Below are positions 6,847 through 14,260 of a stretch of 15,151 bases of DNA, piece after piece. The notes beneath the pieces are model-generated. The model had not been told where the DNA came from. It saw only the letters and a program-made list of their open reading frames with translations, and did not search any database. This stretch comes from DATARH01 sp035504075 (lineage in GTDB: Bacteria > Pseudomonadota > Alphaproteobacteria > ATCC43930 > CGMCC-115725), in contig DATJSO010000157.1 in NCBI GenBank assembly GCA_035504075.1, forward strand, positions 1 to 15,151, written 5' to 3'. Both the position numbers and the translations under genes were made by a program. Within the stretch, counting starts at the first letter, position 1, and each line of letters begins with the position of its first letter.

Positions 6847-7416
6847 GTGCGCATAATTTTCGCCTCCGCGGTACTGCTCTGCACCGCAGCCTGTGTCGCG
6901 CCGCAGCAGCAGGGGGCTTATTGCCCTTGGGCGCGACAGACCCTGGCGGCGATGGCTGCCACCCAGGGCGCGCCGAAACCGCCGCCGGTTGCGACCGTCC
7001 CCGCGCCGCCGGTTGCCGCCGTCCCTGCGCCGCCGCCACCCCCGCCGCCACCCCCGCCCCCGGCGGCATCCACCGCATGGCCGTTTCAAACATTTTCGCT
7101 GTTTGCTGCGCCGGCCCGTCCCGGCCGCCTGACGCTGAGCAATTTCACGTTCCCGTTGGCCGATCTGCAGGCGATTGTTACGCCCTATCCGGATTGCGCC
7201 GCGCATCCGGGCATCGTGCCGGAGGATTTCAAATTGCCGCGCAACGGCACCTGGATCATTCCGACCCCGGCCGGGTCCGATGTCTGCTGGCGCCGCCTGG
7301 CGCCCGGCGCGCCGGCGCAAGGCGTCGCACAGGGGGTTGCGCTGTCGGTCCCGGTCGCGGCGGAGTGGAACCACGCCTATACCGCCGGCGGCGGCTTCAT
7401 CACCGCGCGTCTGTAA
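6847..7416 (+). CDS. Small proline-rich putative lipoprotein, function unknown
   Basis: From GTG at 6847 the product is 189 residues. The first 16 form a short signal sequence, RIIFASAVLLCTAAC, ending in a Cys that could be lipidated. The box TAAC is a marginal lipobox, since Leu is usual at -3. Residues 42-72 are Pro/Ala/Val-rich and include an unbroken run of 11 prolines, a likely extended spacer across the periplasm or wall. The C-terminal domain (about 78-189) has further Cys at 117 and 147 that might pair; no family was recognised. A longer form from ATG 6799 would add a basic N-terminus and be translationally coupled to the decarboxylase-type gene. Its stop is 9 bp from the stop of the convergent glycosyltransferase gene. 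An envelope location is inferred from the signal sequence alone. Confidence 0.7.
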   Translation: MRIIFASAVLLCTAACVAPQQQGAYCPWARQTLAAMAATQGAPKPPPVATVPAPPVAAVPAPPPPPPPPPPPAASTAWPFQTFSLFAAPARPGRLTLSNFTFPLADLQAIVTPYPDCAAHPGIVPEDFKLPRNGTWIIPTPAGSDVCWRRLAPGAPAQGVAQGVALSVPVAAEWNHAYTAGGGFITARL

Positions 7417-7425
7417 CAGGCGCGA

Positions 7426-10400
7426 TCAGGCCGGGGCTGCCGGCCGCGCTTCGCCGAAGCCCGGTCGATCCCGGTACCGGTGTGGCTGCCAGGGACCCCA
7501 GCGGCTCTCGAAGATCTGCCGGTTGCGCGTCATCAGGTCGTGCGCGGCGGCGCCCAGCGCCTCGAACGAGGCCGAGTGGTGATGATGCACGAACACATCG
7601 TCGGCCACGACCATCTTCCAGCCGGCGCGGGCCGCGCGCATGCAATAATCGTCATCCTCGAAAAACCCGAGGCCATAGACCTCGTCGAGCAATCCAAGTT
7701 CGTCGATCACCGCGCGCCGCAGCGCGACACAGAAGAATGCGAGAACGCGGACCTCGAACGTTTGCCGCAGCCGCCGGCGCACCAGTTGTCGTGCCGCCGA
7801 CGCCATCTCCCCCAAATCATCGTATGAAATCGCGACGCGCTGTTCGTTGCCGATCCGGCTCGTCAACGGGCCGACCAGGCCGATGCGCTGATCGATCTGC
7901 ATCGGCCGTATCAGATCGCGCACCCAGCCGCGCGTGACGACAGTATCGTTGTTCAGCAGGATCGCATATTTGCCGGTTGCCGCCTTCAGCCCGACGTTGT
8001 TGCCGGCGGCAAATCCGAGGTTGCTGTCGTTGAAGATCAGCTTGATCCGCCGATCCTGCTCGGCAATTTCGCTCAGCTTCTGCCGCGTCGCGTCGGTCGA
8101 TGCGTTATCGACGACAAGGATCTCGAGTGCCGGGTAGTCGCTCAGCAGGCGAACCGAGCGCAGGCAGCGCTCCGTCAATTGCCAACCGTTGTGCGTCAGC
8201 ACGATGACCGAAACCGGCGGCAGGCTGGCTTCGACCGCCGCGGCCAGCAGGCCGGCGCGCGCGCCCCAGGTGTGCTGCCGCGCCCAAGCCTGGCGGCGCT
8301 GCCTCAGTTCGGGGCAATCCTCCGCCAACGCCTGTGCGATGCACCGTTCGAAGGCGCCGGCATCTTCTGCGATATACGCAAGCTCGGTCGCTTCGACGAC
8401 CTCGGGCAGCGGCGCGGAGACCACCGGCGTGCCGGCCGCCATGTACTCGTAAAGCTTAACCGGGTTGGTGCAGCGGATCAGGTCCGTCATTTTGAACGGA
8501 ATGATCGCCACGTCGAACTCGGCAAGTTGCGCCGGCAGTTCGTCGTACGGCCGCTCGCCGAAAAAGCGCACATTAGACAGCGCTTCGGCGCCGCCGACAT
8601 CGCAGCCGTCGACGCGGCCGATCAGGCGGAACTCCCACTCCGGACGGGCCGCGGCGCATTGCTCGATCCAGCCGATGTCGAACCATTCGGCGATCGCTCC
8701 GAAATATCCGATGACCGGCCGTCCGTCGGCCTCGCTACCGCGCCGGCCGCCGGCGAACAGATCGACGTCGGCGGCGTTGCGGATGACGACGCTGCCGCGC
8801 AGCGCGGCGATATGCTCGGCGAGCGGTGCCGAGGCGGCCGCGATGACATCGGCGCCTGCGATCAGCATCTGCTCGGCGTTTCCCAACGAGCTTGCCGCAT
8901 TGGCAAAGCCGGTGGCGAGGTCGAGGCAATCATAGACGACGGTGGCGCCGGGGACGGCGAAGGCCACCGGATGCCATGACGGATGATCGACGACGACGAC
9001 CGGGCGCCGAACCGACAACGCGGCGATCAGCTCGTCGAGCGCGCACCGCAGATCATCGACGACCGGCAGGCTGAGGCCGGCGTAGATGTTTGAGCCGGGG
9101 CCGCTGCGAACGCGCAGCCGCACCTCAAAAACCCCGGGACGCGGCGAGCCGACAATGCGAAACGCGCCGGCATCGTCCTCGTCATCGAAGGTCAGCGAGA
9201 TGTAGAAGATGCGCGACCCGCCGGCCGCCAATTCGCTCGCCAGATGTTGCGGCCGTTGTATGCGGTAGTTCCAGTCGATCACCGACAGCCAGATCACCGT
9301 GTACCGGGTCGCGACGCAGCTCAGCGCCGCCGTGAAGAACGGTCCGAAGCGCTGCGGGTCGGCCGCCGGATCGGCGACGGCAATCGCCTGCGATTCGCCG
9401 GGGAACAGGCCGCCCGCGGTTTTGCCGCCGCCGTTCGGCTGGTCCTGTGCCGGCTCGGTGGCGGCGAGAAAGCGCTCGATGTCGCCCGGCGAATAGCCGA
9501 GCACCGCATGCAGCGATTCCTGCGCCGGCTGCAGCGCGGGATCGAGGCGAACGGCCGCGGCATAGGCTCGCGCCGCCTGCGAGCGGCGACCCTGCAGTTT
9601 CAACAGATGGCCGAGTTGCAGGTGCGTGTCGGCGATGGACGCGTCGAGCAGCAATGCCCGCCGGTAAGCGGCCTCGGCGCCGCTGAAATCGCCCTGCTCC
9701 TTCAGCACGTGACCTAGCTGCACCCAGATCGGCGTCAGCCCGGGCGTCCGGTCGAGCGCCCGCCAGTAGCGCGCTGCGGCGGCCGCCCAGTCATGCGCGT
9801 CGCGGGCCCGGTCACCCTCATCGACCATGCGCCGATAAAGCTGTTCCAGTTCCTGCGTCGCGTCGTCATCGCTCGGCTGCAGCCGGCGGGCCGCTTCATA
9901 GGCGTCGATCGCCGCGCTGAAGCGGCCTGCCGCCGCGAGCGCCCGGCCAAGCTGCAGGTGCGTTTCAGGCCGTCGATCGTCGAGCAGCAGCGCGTCGCCG
10001 AATGCCGCCGCGGCGGCGGCGTGATCGCCCTGCTGCATCAGAGATTGCCCCAATTGCATCCAAGCCGACGGGGAGCCCGGCAGGGCGTCGACCGCGCGGC
10101 GGAATTCCATCGCTGCCTGGTGCCAGTCGCGGCCGGCACAGGCGCGCGCGCCGCGCCGCAGCGCGCCGGCGGCCCGGCGCGCGCGCCCGTCGAGCAGCCG
10201 CGCAGCATGCCCGCGCACCCCGCGCATTGCCCGCTCGGGCCGCGGCAGCAGCGAGGCCAACTCTGCGGCCCGGGCGCGCAACACCGCTTCCCGCTCGGCC
10301 GCGAGAAAGCCGCGGCGTGCCAATTGCCACAGCAGGTCGGCGACGGCGGCGTCGGCCGCTGATTGCTGCGCCGCGGCGGCGCGCGCCTGCGCCGCCAGCC

Positions 10401-11490
10401 GATCCGCGTCCGAGCGCAGCTGCCTCGCCAGCCGATCGGCATGGTCGCCGATGGCGGTCCGCAGCACAGCCTCGCGCCCCGCCGCCAGGCGCGCCTGCTC
10501 GGCGGTGCGGGCGGCGAACGACACCCGCTCGGTTTTCAGAGCGGCTTCGGCTTCGGCAGCGACGCGTTCCTGCTCGGCAAGGCGGCGGCGGACGCCATCG
10601 AGCCTGGCCGCAGCCAGCGCCGCGGCCCGCTCCCGCGCACCGATCCAACCGGCGCGCACGAGACGTTCCGCCGCCGCCTGCCGGGCATAGACGACGATCA
10701 ACTGGGCCCCCGCCCACGCCGCATCCGCCTCGCCGCCGGTTTCGACGGCTGTCTGAAAAACGAGCTGCGCTTCCCCCAGGTGCTCGGGAAGCGTGTCGGC
10801 GTCAAAGCTGGCGACGTGCTCGTCGATGCGCGCGTCTTCCCGAAACGGTACTGCAACAACGACGTATTCGGTCGCTCGCCGCGCCAGCGCCTCCAGTTTC
10901 TCGGCCCAGTCCGTGAAATGCTCCAGCGTGTTCGAGCAATAGATCACGCCGACGGGAACCGTTGATCGCGCGAATTCCTCAAAACAAGAGAAGCTGAATT
11001 GCGGAAACAGCACCTGCGCCAGGCTGACGGCGATCGGCGACACATCGACGCCGGCGAGGCGTGAACGCGGGAAAAGCCCGTGCATGATCGGCAAGGCGTC
11101 GCCCAGCGCGCAGCCGAGATCGACGATCGCGAATTGGCCGTCTGCGATATCGTCGATCAGCGGCCGCGGCAGATTTCCGAATACGATCGTGGCGAACGCC
11201 GCGGTCTGGCGGCGACCGCCCATCGCCACCCAGTCTTGCAGAAATCGATTGTCCCAATAGCCGACCGAATTGGTCCCGGCGGCTATCGCCTGCCAGGACG
11301 CGGCAAGGACCTGCGACGCATCGCTCTCCGATCGCGAAGTCGAGGCTCGACCGGCGGCGGCCGCCACCGCCTCCTCCTCGGGGTGGCTCCTGCCGTTTCC
11401 CTGGGCCGGCCCGGCGGCGGACAAATCCGATTGCGGCCGCGCTGCGGCGGCGCGAAGTTGACCGTTGCCGGGAAGGAGCGGTTTGACCAT
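7426..11490 (-). CDS. Giant multidomain methyltransferase-TPR-glycosyltransferase protein (GT4-like plus GT2)
   Basis: A 1354-residue protein. Residues 60-270 are a class I SAM-methyltransferase domain: VDLGCALGD (123-131), the GVDVSP strand (147-152) and NTLEHF (187-192). Residues 280-415 are Ala/Arg/Glu-rich and probably coiled coil. Residues 445-665 hold about five TPRs (for example WMQLGQSLMQQGDHAAAAAAF and THLQLGHLLKLQGRRSQAAR). Residues 730-1088 are a GT-B glycosyltransferase, beginning WLSVIDWNYRIQRPQHLA and containing the donor-site motif NPVKLYEYMAAGTPVVS (1009-1025). Residues 1092-1345 are a GT2 (GT-A) enzyme with VSVIVLTHNG, VVDNASTD, LLNNDT (the DXD equivalent, 1178-1183) and the catalytic FFEDDDYCMRAARAGW. 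An in-frame TAG 9 bp upstream makes ATG 11490 the first possible start; its ribosome binding site is weak. No signal or membrane segment is visible, so cytoplasmic assembly of a surface glycan or glycoprotein is likely (inference). Confidence 0.9.
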   Translation of the reverse strand: MVKPLLPGNGQLRAAAARPQSDLSAAGPAQGNGRSHPEEEAVAAAAGRASTSRSESDASQVLAASWQAIAAGTNSVGYWDNRFLQDWVAMGGRRQTAAFATIVFGNLPRPLIDDIADGQFAIVDLGCALGDALPIMHGLFPRSRLAGVDVSPIAVSLAQVLFPQFSFSCFEEFARSTVPVGVIYCSNTLEHFTDWAEKLEALARRATEYVVVAVPFREDARIDEHVASFDADTLPEHLGEAQLVFQTAVETGGEADAAWAGAQLIVVYARQAAAERLVRAGWIGARERAAALAAARLDGVRRRLAEQERVAAEAEAALKTERVSFAARTAEQARLAAGREAVLRTAIGDHADRLARQLRSDADRLAAQARAAAAQQSAADAAVADLLWQLARRGFLAAEREAVLRARAAELASLLPRPERAMRGVRGHAARLLDGRARRAAGALRRGARACAGRDWHQAAMEFRRAVDALPGSPSAWMQLGQSLMQQGDHAAAAAAFGDALLLDDRRPETHLQLGRALAAAGRFSAAIDAYEAARRLQPSDDDATQELEQLYRRMVDEGDRARDAHDWAAAAARYWRALDRTPGLTPIWVQLGHVLKEQGDFSGAEAAYRRALLLDASIADTHLQLGHLLKLQGRRSQAARAYAAAVRLDPALQPAQESLHAVLGYSPGDIERFLAATEPAQDQPNGGGKTAGGLFPGESQAIAVADPAADPQRFGPFFTAALSCVATRYTVIWLSVIDWNYRIQRPQHLASELAAGGSRIFYISLTFDDEDDAGAFRIVGSPRPGVFEVRLRVRSGPGSNIYAGLSLPVVDDLRCALDELIAALSVRRPVVVVDHPSWHPVAFAVPGATVVYDCLDLATGFANAASSLGNAEQMLIAGADVIAAASAPLAEHIAALRGSVVIRNAADVDLFAGGRRGSEADGRPVIGYFGAIAEWFDIGWIEQCAAARPEWEFRLIGRVDGCDVGGAEALSNVRFFGERPYDELPAQLAEFDVAIIPFKMTDLIRCTNPVKLYEYMAAGTPVVSAPLPEVVEATELAYIAEDAGAFERCIAQALAEDCPELRQRRQAWARQHTWGARAGLLAAAVEASLPPVSVIVLTHNGWQLTERCLRSVRLLSDYPALEILVVDNASTDATRQKLSEIAEQDRRIKLIFNDSNLGFAAGNNVGLKAATGKYAILLNNDTVVTRGWVRDLIRPMQIDQRIGLVGPLTSRIGNEQRVAISYDDLGEMASAARQLVRRRLRQTFEVRVLAFFCVALRRAVIDELGLLDEVYGLGFFEDDDYCMRAARAGWKMVVADDVFVHHHHSASFEALGAAAHDLMTRNRQIFESRWGPWQPHRYRDRPGFGEARPAAPA

Positions 11491-11532
11491 CGCACTCTAA
11501 ACGGGTCGCCCGGGACCTGGCGGATTCGCTTG

Positions 11533-11562
11533 ATCGTAGCATCGGCGGATTGCCCATGCCAG
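11533..11562 (-). promoter_or_regulatory. Possible promoter of the glycosyltransferase gene
   Basis: On the minus strand CTGGCA (11557-11562) is followed after 18 bp by TACGAT (11533-11538). The TACGAT is preceded by TGC to give an extended -10 that also holds the GCTA core. Transcription would begin about 35 bp before the ATG at 11490. Confidence 0.33.
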
Positions 11563-11784
11563 CGACTGCGGCGAGCCGGCGCCGATGGCGCCGTCGTGCG
11601 ACCGTGCGCAGGCGCACCCTGAATTTGGCTGGAACCGGCGGTTTCGGGCCGCAACAAAGGCGCAGATGGTCGAGATTTGGCGATCGTGCAACCGATCTGC
11701 GCGCCTCGAAACAATTTGAAACGAGTTCACGCTGGACGATGGCGGGCGGCCTTGGCAACCTGTGATCGAAATCAGCGCGGCGCC

Positions 11785-11790
11785 AGGGGG
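11785..11790 (+). promoter_or_regulatory. Ribosome binding site fixing a GTG start at 11796
   Basis: AGGGGG sits five bases before GTG at 11796. A TGA lies in frame at 11763-11765 and no ATG, GTG or TTG falls between, so the GTG start is effectively forced. Confidence 0.65.
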
Positions 11791-11795
11791 ACAGC

Positions 11796-13001
11796 GTGGC
11801 ATCGATTCCGGGCAGTCAATTCGTCTACGGGGCGTCTCAGCCCGTCAACCTTGTGTCAAACCCGAGCGGCGGCACCGCGACGCTGCCGCCGCCGATTTCC
11901 GGCGATTTCAACCTCGAGGTCGTGACGGTTTCCGGGGTCACGAGCATCCCGAGCGGCTACGCGGGGGTCGCCGAAGTCGCGAACGATACGCCGAGCGGGG
12001 CGAACAGCGTGACGATGCTGCTCGGCAACTACGGCGTTAGCGACGTGGAGAGCGGCGACACGATCATCGCCGGGTCGGGCAGCGATACGATCTTTGGGAA
12101 CGTCGCCGGCGACGACATCGTCTTCGGCACCGGTGCCGCCTCGATCTACGGTGCGCACGGCGACACGATCAACGGGAGCGCCGCCGGCACCGGCAGCTAC
12201 ATCGATGCCAGCGGCGCGTTCACCGGCGGCGCGTCGGCCGATGTCATCACGCTCGGCAATGTCGCCAATTTCGTCGCGACGCAGGGTTCGCTCTTCGGGC
12301 TCGATGATACGATCACGGCCGGCAGCGGCAATTGGGTCATCAACACCCAGTTCCAGAACGGCACCCAGCAGGGTCCGACCGTCGCCGCGAACATGGATGT
12401 GACGCTCGGCAGCGGCGCGGATACCGTGTACGGCGCCGTCGGCGATACAATCAACGGGGCGAATGCCGGCAGCGGCAGCTACATCGACGCCATACTCGGC
12501 CATCAGAACGTAACGCTTGGCAGCCAGGCCAACTTCGTGCCGGGGCAGGATGTTGCCTTCGGGTTTGACGACACGATCACTGCCGGCAGCGGCAACTGGA
12601 TAATCAACACGCAGTTTCAGGACGGCACGCAGCAGAGCCCGACGGTTGCCGCCAATATGGACGTCATGCTCGGCAGCGGCGCCGACACGGCGTACGGCGC
12701 CGTCGGCGATACGATCACCGCCGGGTCGGGCAATCAGTATATCGACTTCGCGGCCGGCCACGGCGCCGGGGGTGGCGAATTCCTCAACGACGACACGGCG
12801 GCGACAATCGGCGGCAACGCCACCGTCTACAATTTCGATCAATCGACGGGCGATCGGATCACCGGCGAGAGCCCGAGTTCGCAGGCGGGGGTTTTGGCAA
12901 CGGCCACGACCGTCGGCAGCGACACGCAACTCACGCTAACCGACGGAACCCATATCACGCTCGTCGGCGTGACCAATTTCAGTGCGTCATTCTTCAGCTG
13001 A
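11796..13001 (+). CDS. RTX-like repeat protein, probable type I secretion substrate
   Basis: A 401-residue acidic, Gly/Ala/Thr/Asp-rich protein with no Cys and no N-terminal signal peptide. Degenerate calcium-binding-type repeats run from residue 86 on: AGSGSDTIFGN, LGSGADTVYGAVGDTI and similar. They lack the full GGxGxDxUx consensus. A longer unit of 88 residues is duplicated (170-257 and 258-345); the first 50 positions are 45/50 identical, and a more diverged partial copy lies at 118-169. The C-terminus (about 343-401), VYNFDQSTGDRI and later TLTDGTHITLVGVTNF ending SFFS, resembles the uncleaved type I secretion signal of RTX proteins. An extracellular or surface-attached adhesin or matrix protein is likely (inference); no enzyme domain was seen. 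No ABC, membrane-fusion or TolC genes are in the window. It is divergent from the multidomain glycosyltransferase and convergent with a 2OG oxygenase. Confidence 0.85.
   Translation: MASIPGSQFVYGASQPVNLVSNPSGGTATLPPPISGDFNLEVVTVSGVTSIPSGYAGVAEVANDTPSGANSVTMLLGNYGVSDVESGDTIIAGSGSDTIFGNVAGDDIVFGTGAASIYGAHGDTINGSAAGTGSYIDASGAFTGGASADVITLGNVANFVATQGSLFGLDDTITAGSGNWVINTQFQNGTQQGPTVAANMDVTLGSGADTVYGAVGDTINGANAGSGSYIDAILGHQNVTLGSQANFVPGQDVAFGFDDTITAGSGNWIINTQFQDGTQQSPTVAANMDVMLGSGADTAYGAVGDTITAGSGNQYIDFAAGHGAGGGEFLNDDTAATIGGNATVYNFDQSTGDRITGESPSSQAGVLATATTVGSDTQLTLTDGTHITLVGVTNFSASFFS
12303..12830 (+). repeat. Two tandem 264-bp (88-codon) repeats inside the RTX-like gene
   Basis: The unit beginning with the DDTITAGSGNW codons starts at 12303 and again at 12567, an exact 264-bp period. 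The first 50 codons differ by 5 amino acids but also by 17 synonymous codons. The duplication is therefore old and kept at protein level. Identity falls in the last part of the second copy. Confidence 0.8.
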
Positions 13002-13027
13002 TTGAGCTGATTGCCGACGGCCGACGG

Positions 13028-13054
13028 TGCGGCCGGTCGCTTCGATCGGCCGCA
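13028..13054. terminator. Hairpin between convergent genes, possible bidirectional terminator
   Basis: TGCGGCCG (13028-13035) pairs with CGGCCGCA (13047-13054). The stem continues through a G-T pair and three more pairs (TCG/CGA) to a 3-nt CTT loop, making 12 pairs in all. It begins 26 bp after the repeat-protein stop and abuts the oxygenase stop on the other strand. No strong T-run follows on either strand, so terminator function is plausible but not certain. Confidence 0.55.
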
Positions 13055-14086
13055 TCAATCATGATTTTCCTGCGACAGTTTCAGATAATATTCGTATTCC
13101 TTCCAAAGGTGGGCGTATTTGCCGTCGGCGTCGCTGCGCAGCCGGTACAGCATCTCAATCCGGCCGTCGCGCCGATCGATCGCCTCCGATATCAATTGGA
13201 CATCCTCGGGCTGCAGCGTGTATCCGGGCACCAGCCATGAGGGCAGCGGCGGTTCGACATATTCGGTGTTGTGCAGCTTGATGTTCGCCGCATCGGGCCG
13301 GTCTGCGGTGTAATAATAGATCGTGAAGGCGCGCCGCGACCGGCCGGGCGGCGGCCGAAGCCGGTTGAAACTGTGCCAGGACCGCTCCGACGTTTCGAAG
13401 ATGAAGCAGCGGTTGAGCACCGGCGCGAACGAGGCGACCAGGCTGTCGTGCTTGTGAATTCGCGGGTCGCGATGCACCTGGATCGCCCCGCCCCACTCAT
13501 CGGGCCACCCCTCGTTCAGATACAACAGCAGATTAAGCCGCCGGTGGTGCAGCGTGCGCGGGTGATGATTAAAGTCGATATGCGGCGGCAGAAACGTGCT
13601 GCCTTGCGATTCGCGAATCCCGCCGCCGAAATAGTCAACATCCGAGATCAATTCGGGAATGCCGGTGATCCCGCTGAGCAGGTCGAGAAATTCAGGACCG
13701 CGCAGCAGTTCGTCGAGTTCCCGGAATGGCGGCGGAAACGCGCCGCAATCGGCGTTGGCGTAGTCCGTGCCGATTTTGCCGTCATCGCTCATGCAGTATC
13801 GGTCGTAATCCGGGCCTTTCTCAGGAAACCCGCGCGAGAGCGCAGCGACAAAATCCGGCTGCAGGAATTCGTCGAGACAGATCCAAGGGTAGGGGGCCGC
13901 GGCCTGGAACTGGGCCTGCGCTGCCGATCGCACCGCCGCCGCGGCAAAGCGTGGATCGACATGATGCTCGAAGATGCCGCGTCGCCGCGGCAGCGGCGCG
14001 CGGTCCACAGCACCGGGCGGCCGCTCTGCAAGGGCCACATCCGGCACCGGCATCGGGCTTTGCCGCGAGAAAAACTTAAAGCGCAT
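13055..14086 (-). CDS. 2-oxoglutarate/Fe(II)-dependent oxygenase (prolyl hydroxylase-like)
   Basis: From the ATG at 14086 the protein has 343 residues. The double-stranded beta-helix core supplies the iron triad: HID in FLPPHIDFNHH gives His169 and Asp171, and SWHSF gives the distal His238. An Arg in GRSRRAFTIYYY (about 251) would bind the 2-oxoglutarate carboxylate. Segments LNLLLYLNEGWPDEWGGAIQ and RCFIFETSERSWHSFN match the 2OG-FeII_Oxy_3 type (PF13640-like). Such enzymes hydroxylate protein side chains or small molecules; the substrate here is unknown. An upstream in-frame ATG at 14095 would add three residues, but it directly abuts a strong -10 box (14096-14103), so 14086 is preferred. 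No signal peptide is evident. It is convergent with the RTX-like gene across a 53-bp hairpin region, and modification of a surface glycan or the repeat protein is only a positional guess. Confidence 0.87.
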   Translation of the reverse strand: MRFKFFSRQSPMPVPDVALAERPPGAVDRAPLPRRRGIFEHHVDPRFAAAAVRSAAQAQFQAAAPYPWICLDEFLQPDFVAALSRGFPEKGPDYDRYCMSDDGKIGTDYANADCGAFPPPFRELDELLRGPEFLDLLSGITGIPELISDVDYFGGGIRESQGSTFLPPHIDFNHHPRTLHHRRLNLLLYLNEGWPDEWGGAIQVHRDPRIHKHDSLVASFAPVLNRCFIFETSERSWHSFNRLRPPPGRSRRAFTIYYYTADRPDAANIKLHNTEYVEPPLPSWLVPGYTLQPEDVQLISEAIDRRDGRIEMLYRLRSDADGKYAHLWKEYEYYLKLSQENHD

Positions 14087-14095
14087 TGCGCACAT

Positions 14096-14124
14096 TTTAT
14101 AGCCACCGCGGCGCCGCAGGTCGA
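14096..14124 (-). promoter_or_regulatory. Promoter of the 2OG oxygenase, suggesting a leaderless transcript
   Basis: On the minus strand TCGACCT (14118-14124) is followed after 14 bp by GCTATAAA (14096-14103). The latter matches seven of eight positions of GCTANAWC and contains TATAAA. Transcription would begin around 14088-14089, two or three bases before the ATG at 14086. Confidence 0.45.
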
Positions 14125-14260
14125 GCGCCCCGCGTCAACCGCGCGGGCGATGGACGGGCGCAATCGGGTCCGTCTCTTGCCGGCGTGACGCTTGGGGGCA
14201 TCGCTGCGGCGCGACGCCGCTGCCATGGCGCTGCGGGTTGCCCGCCGCTATGGTGCGGCA

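Larger units (their letters stand above)
11491..11795. other. 305-bp divergent intergenic region between the glycosyltransferase and the repeat protein
   Basis: No convincing gene was found here. It must drive both flanking genes. A possible minus-strand promoter is at 11533-11562. On the plus side no good sigma-70 pair was seen. An AT-rich island at 11706-11730 contains GAAAC at 11708-11712 and again at 11718-11722, a 10-bp direct repeat on the same helix face. That is a possible regulator site about 75 bp upstream of the repeat-protein start. Confidence 0.5.

Noticed and set aside
11631..11660. GGAAC before the repeat protein as a general-stress (EcfG-type) promoter
   Set aside because: No CGTT-like -10 element follows at the required 16-17 bp spacing.
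12303..12710. Spaced repeats considered as a CRISPR-like array
   Set aside because: The repeats are in frame, 264 bp long and diverged at synonymous sites, so they are protein repeats.
14133..14138. Perfect minus-strand TTGACG as the -35 box of the 2OG oxygenase promoter
   Set aside because: It lies 31 bp upstream of the TATAAA, too far. The weaker TCGACC at the correct 17-bp spacing was used instead.
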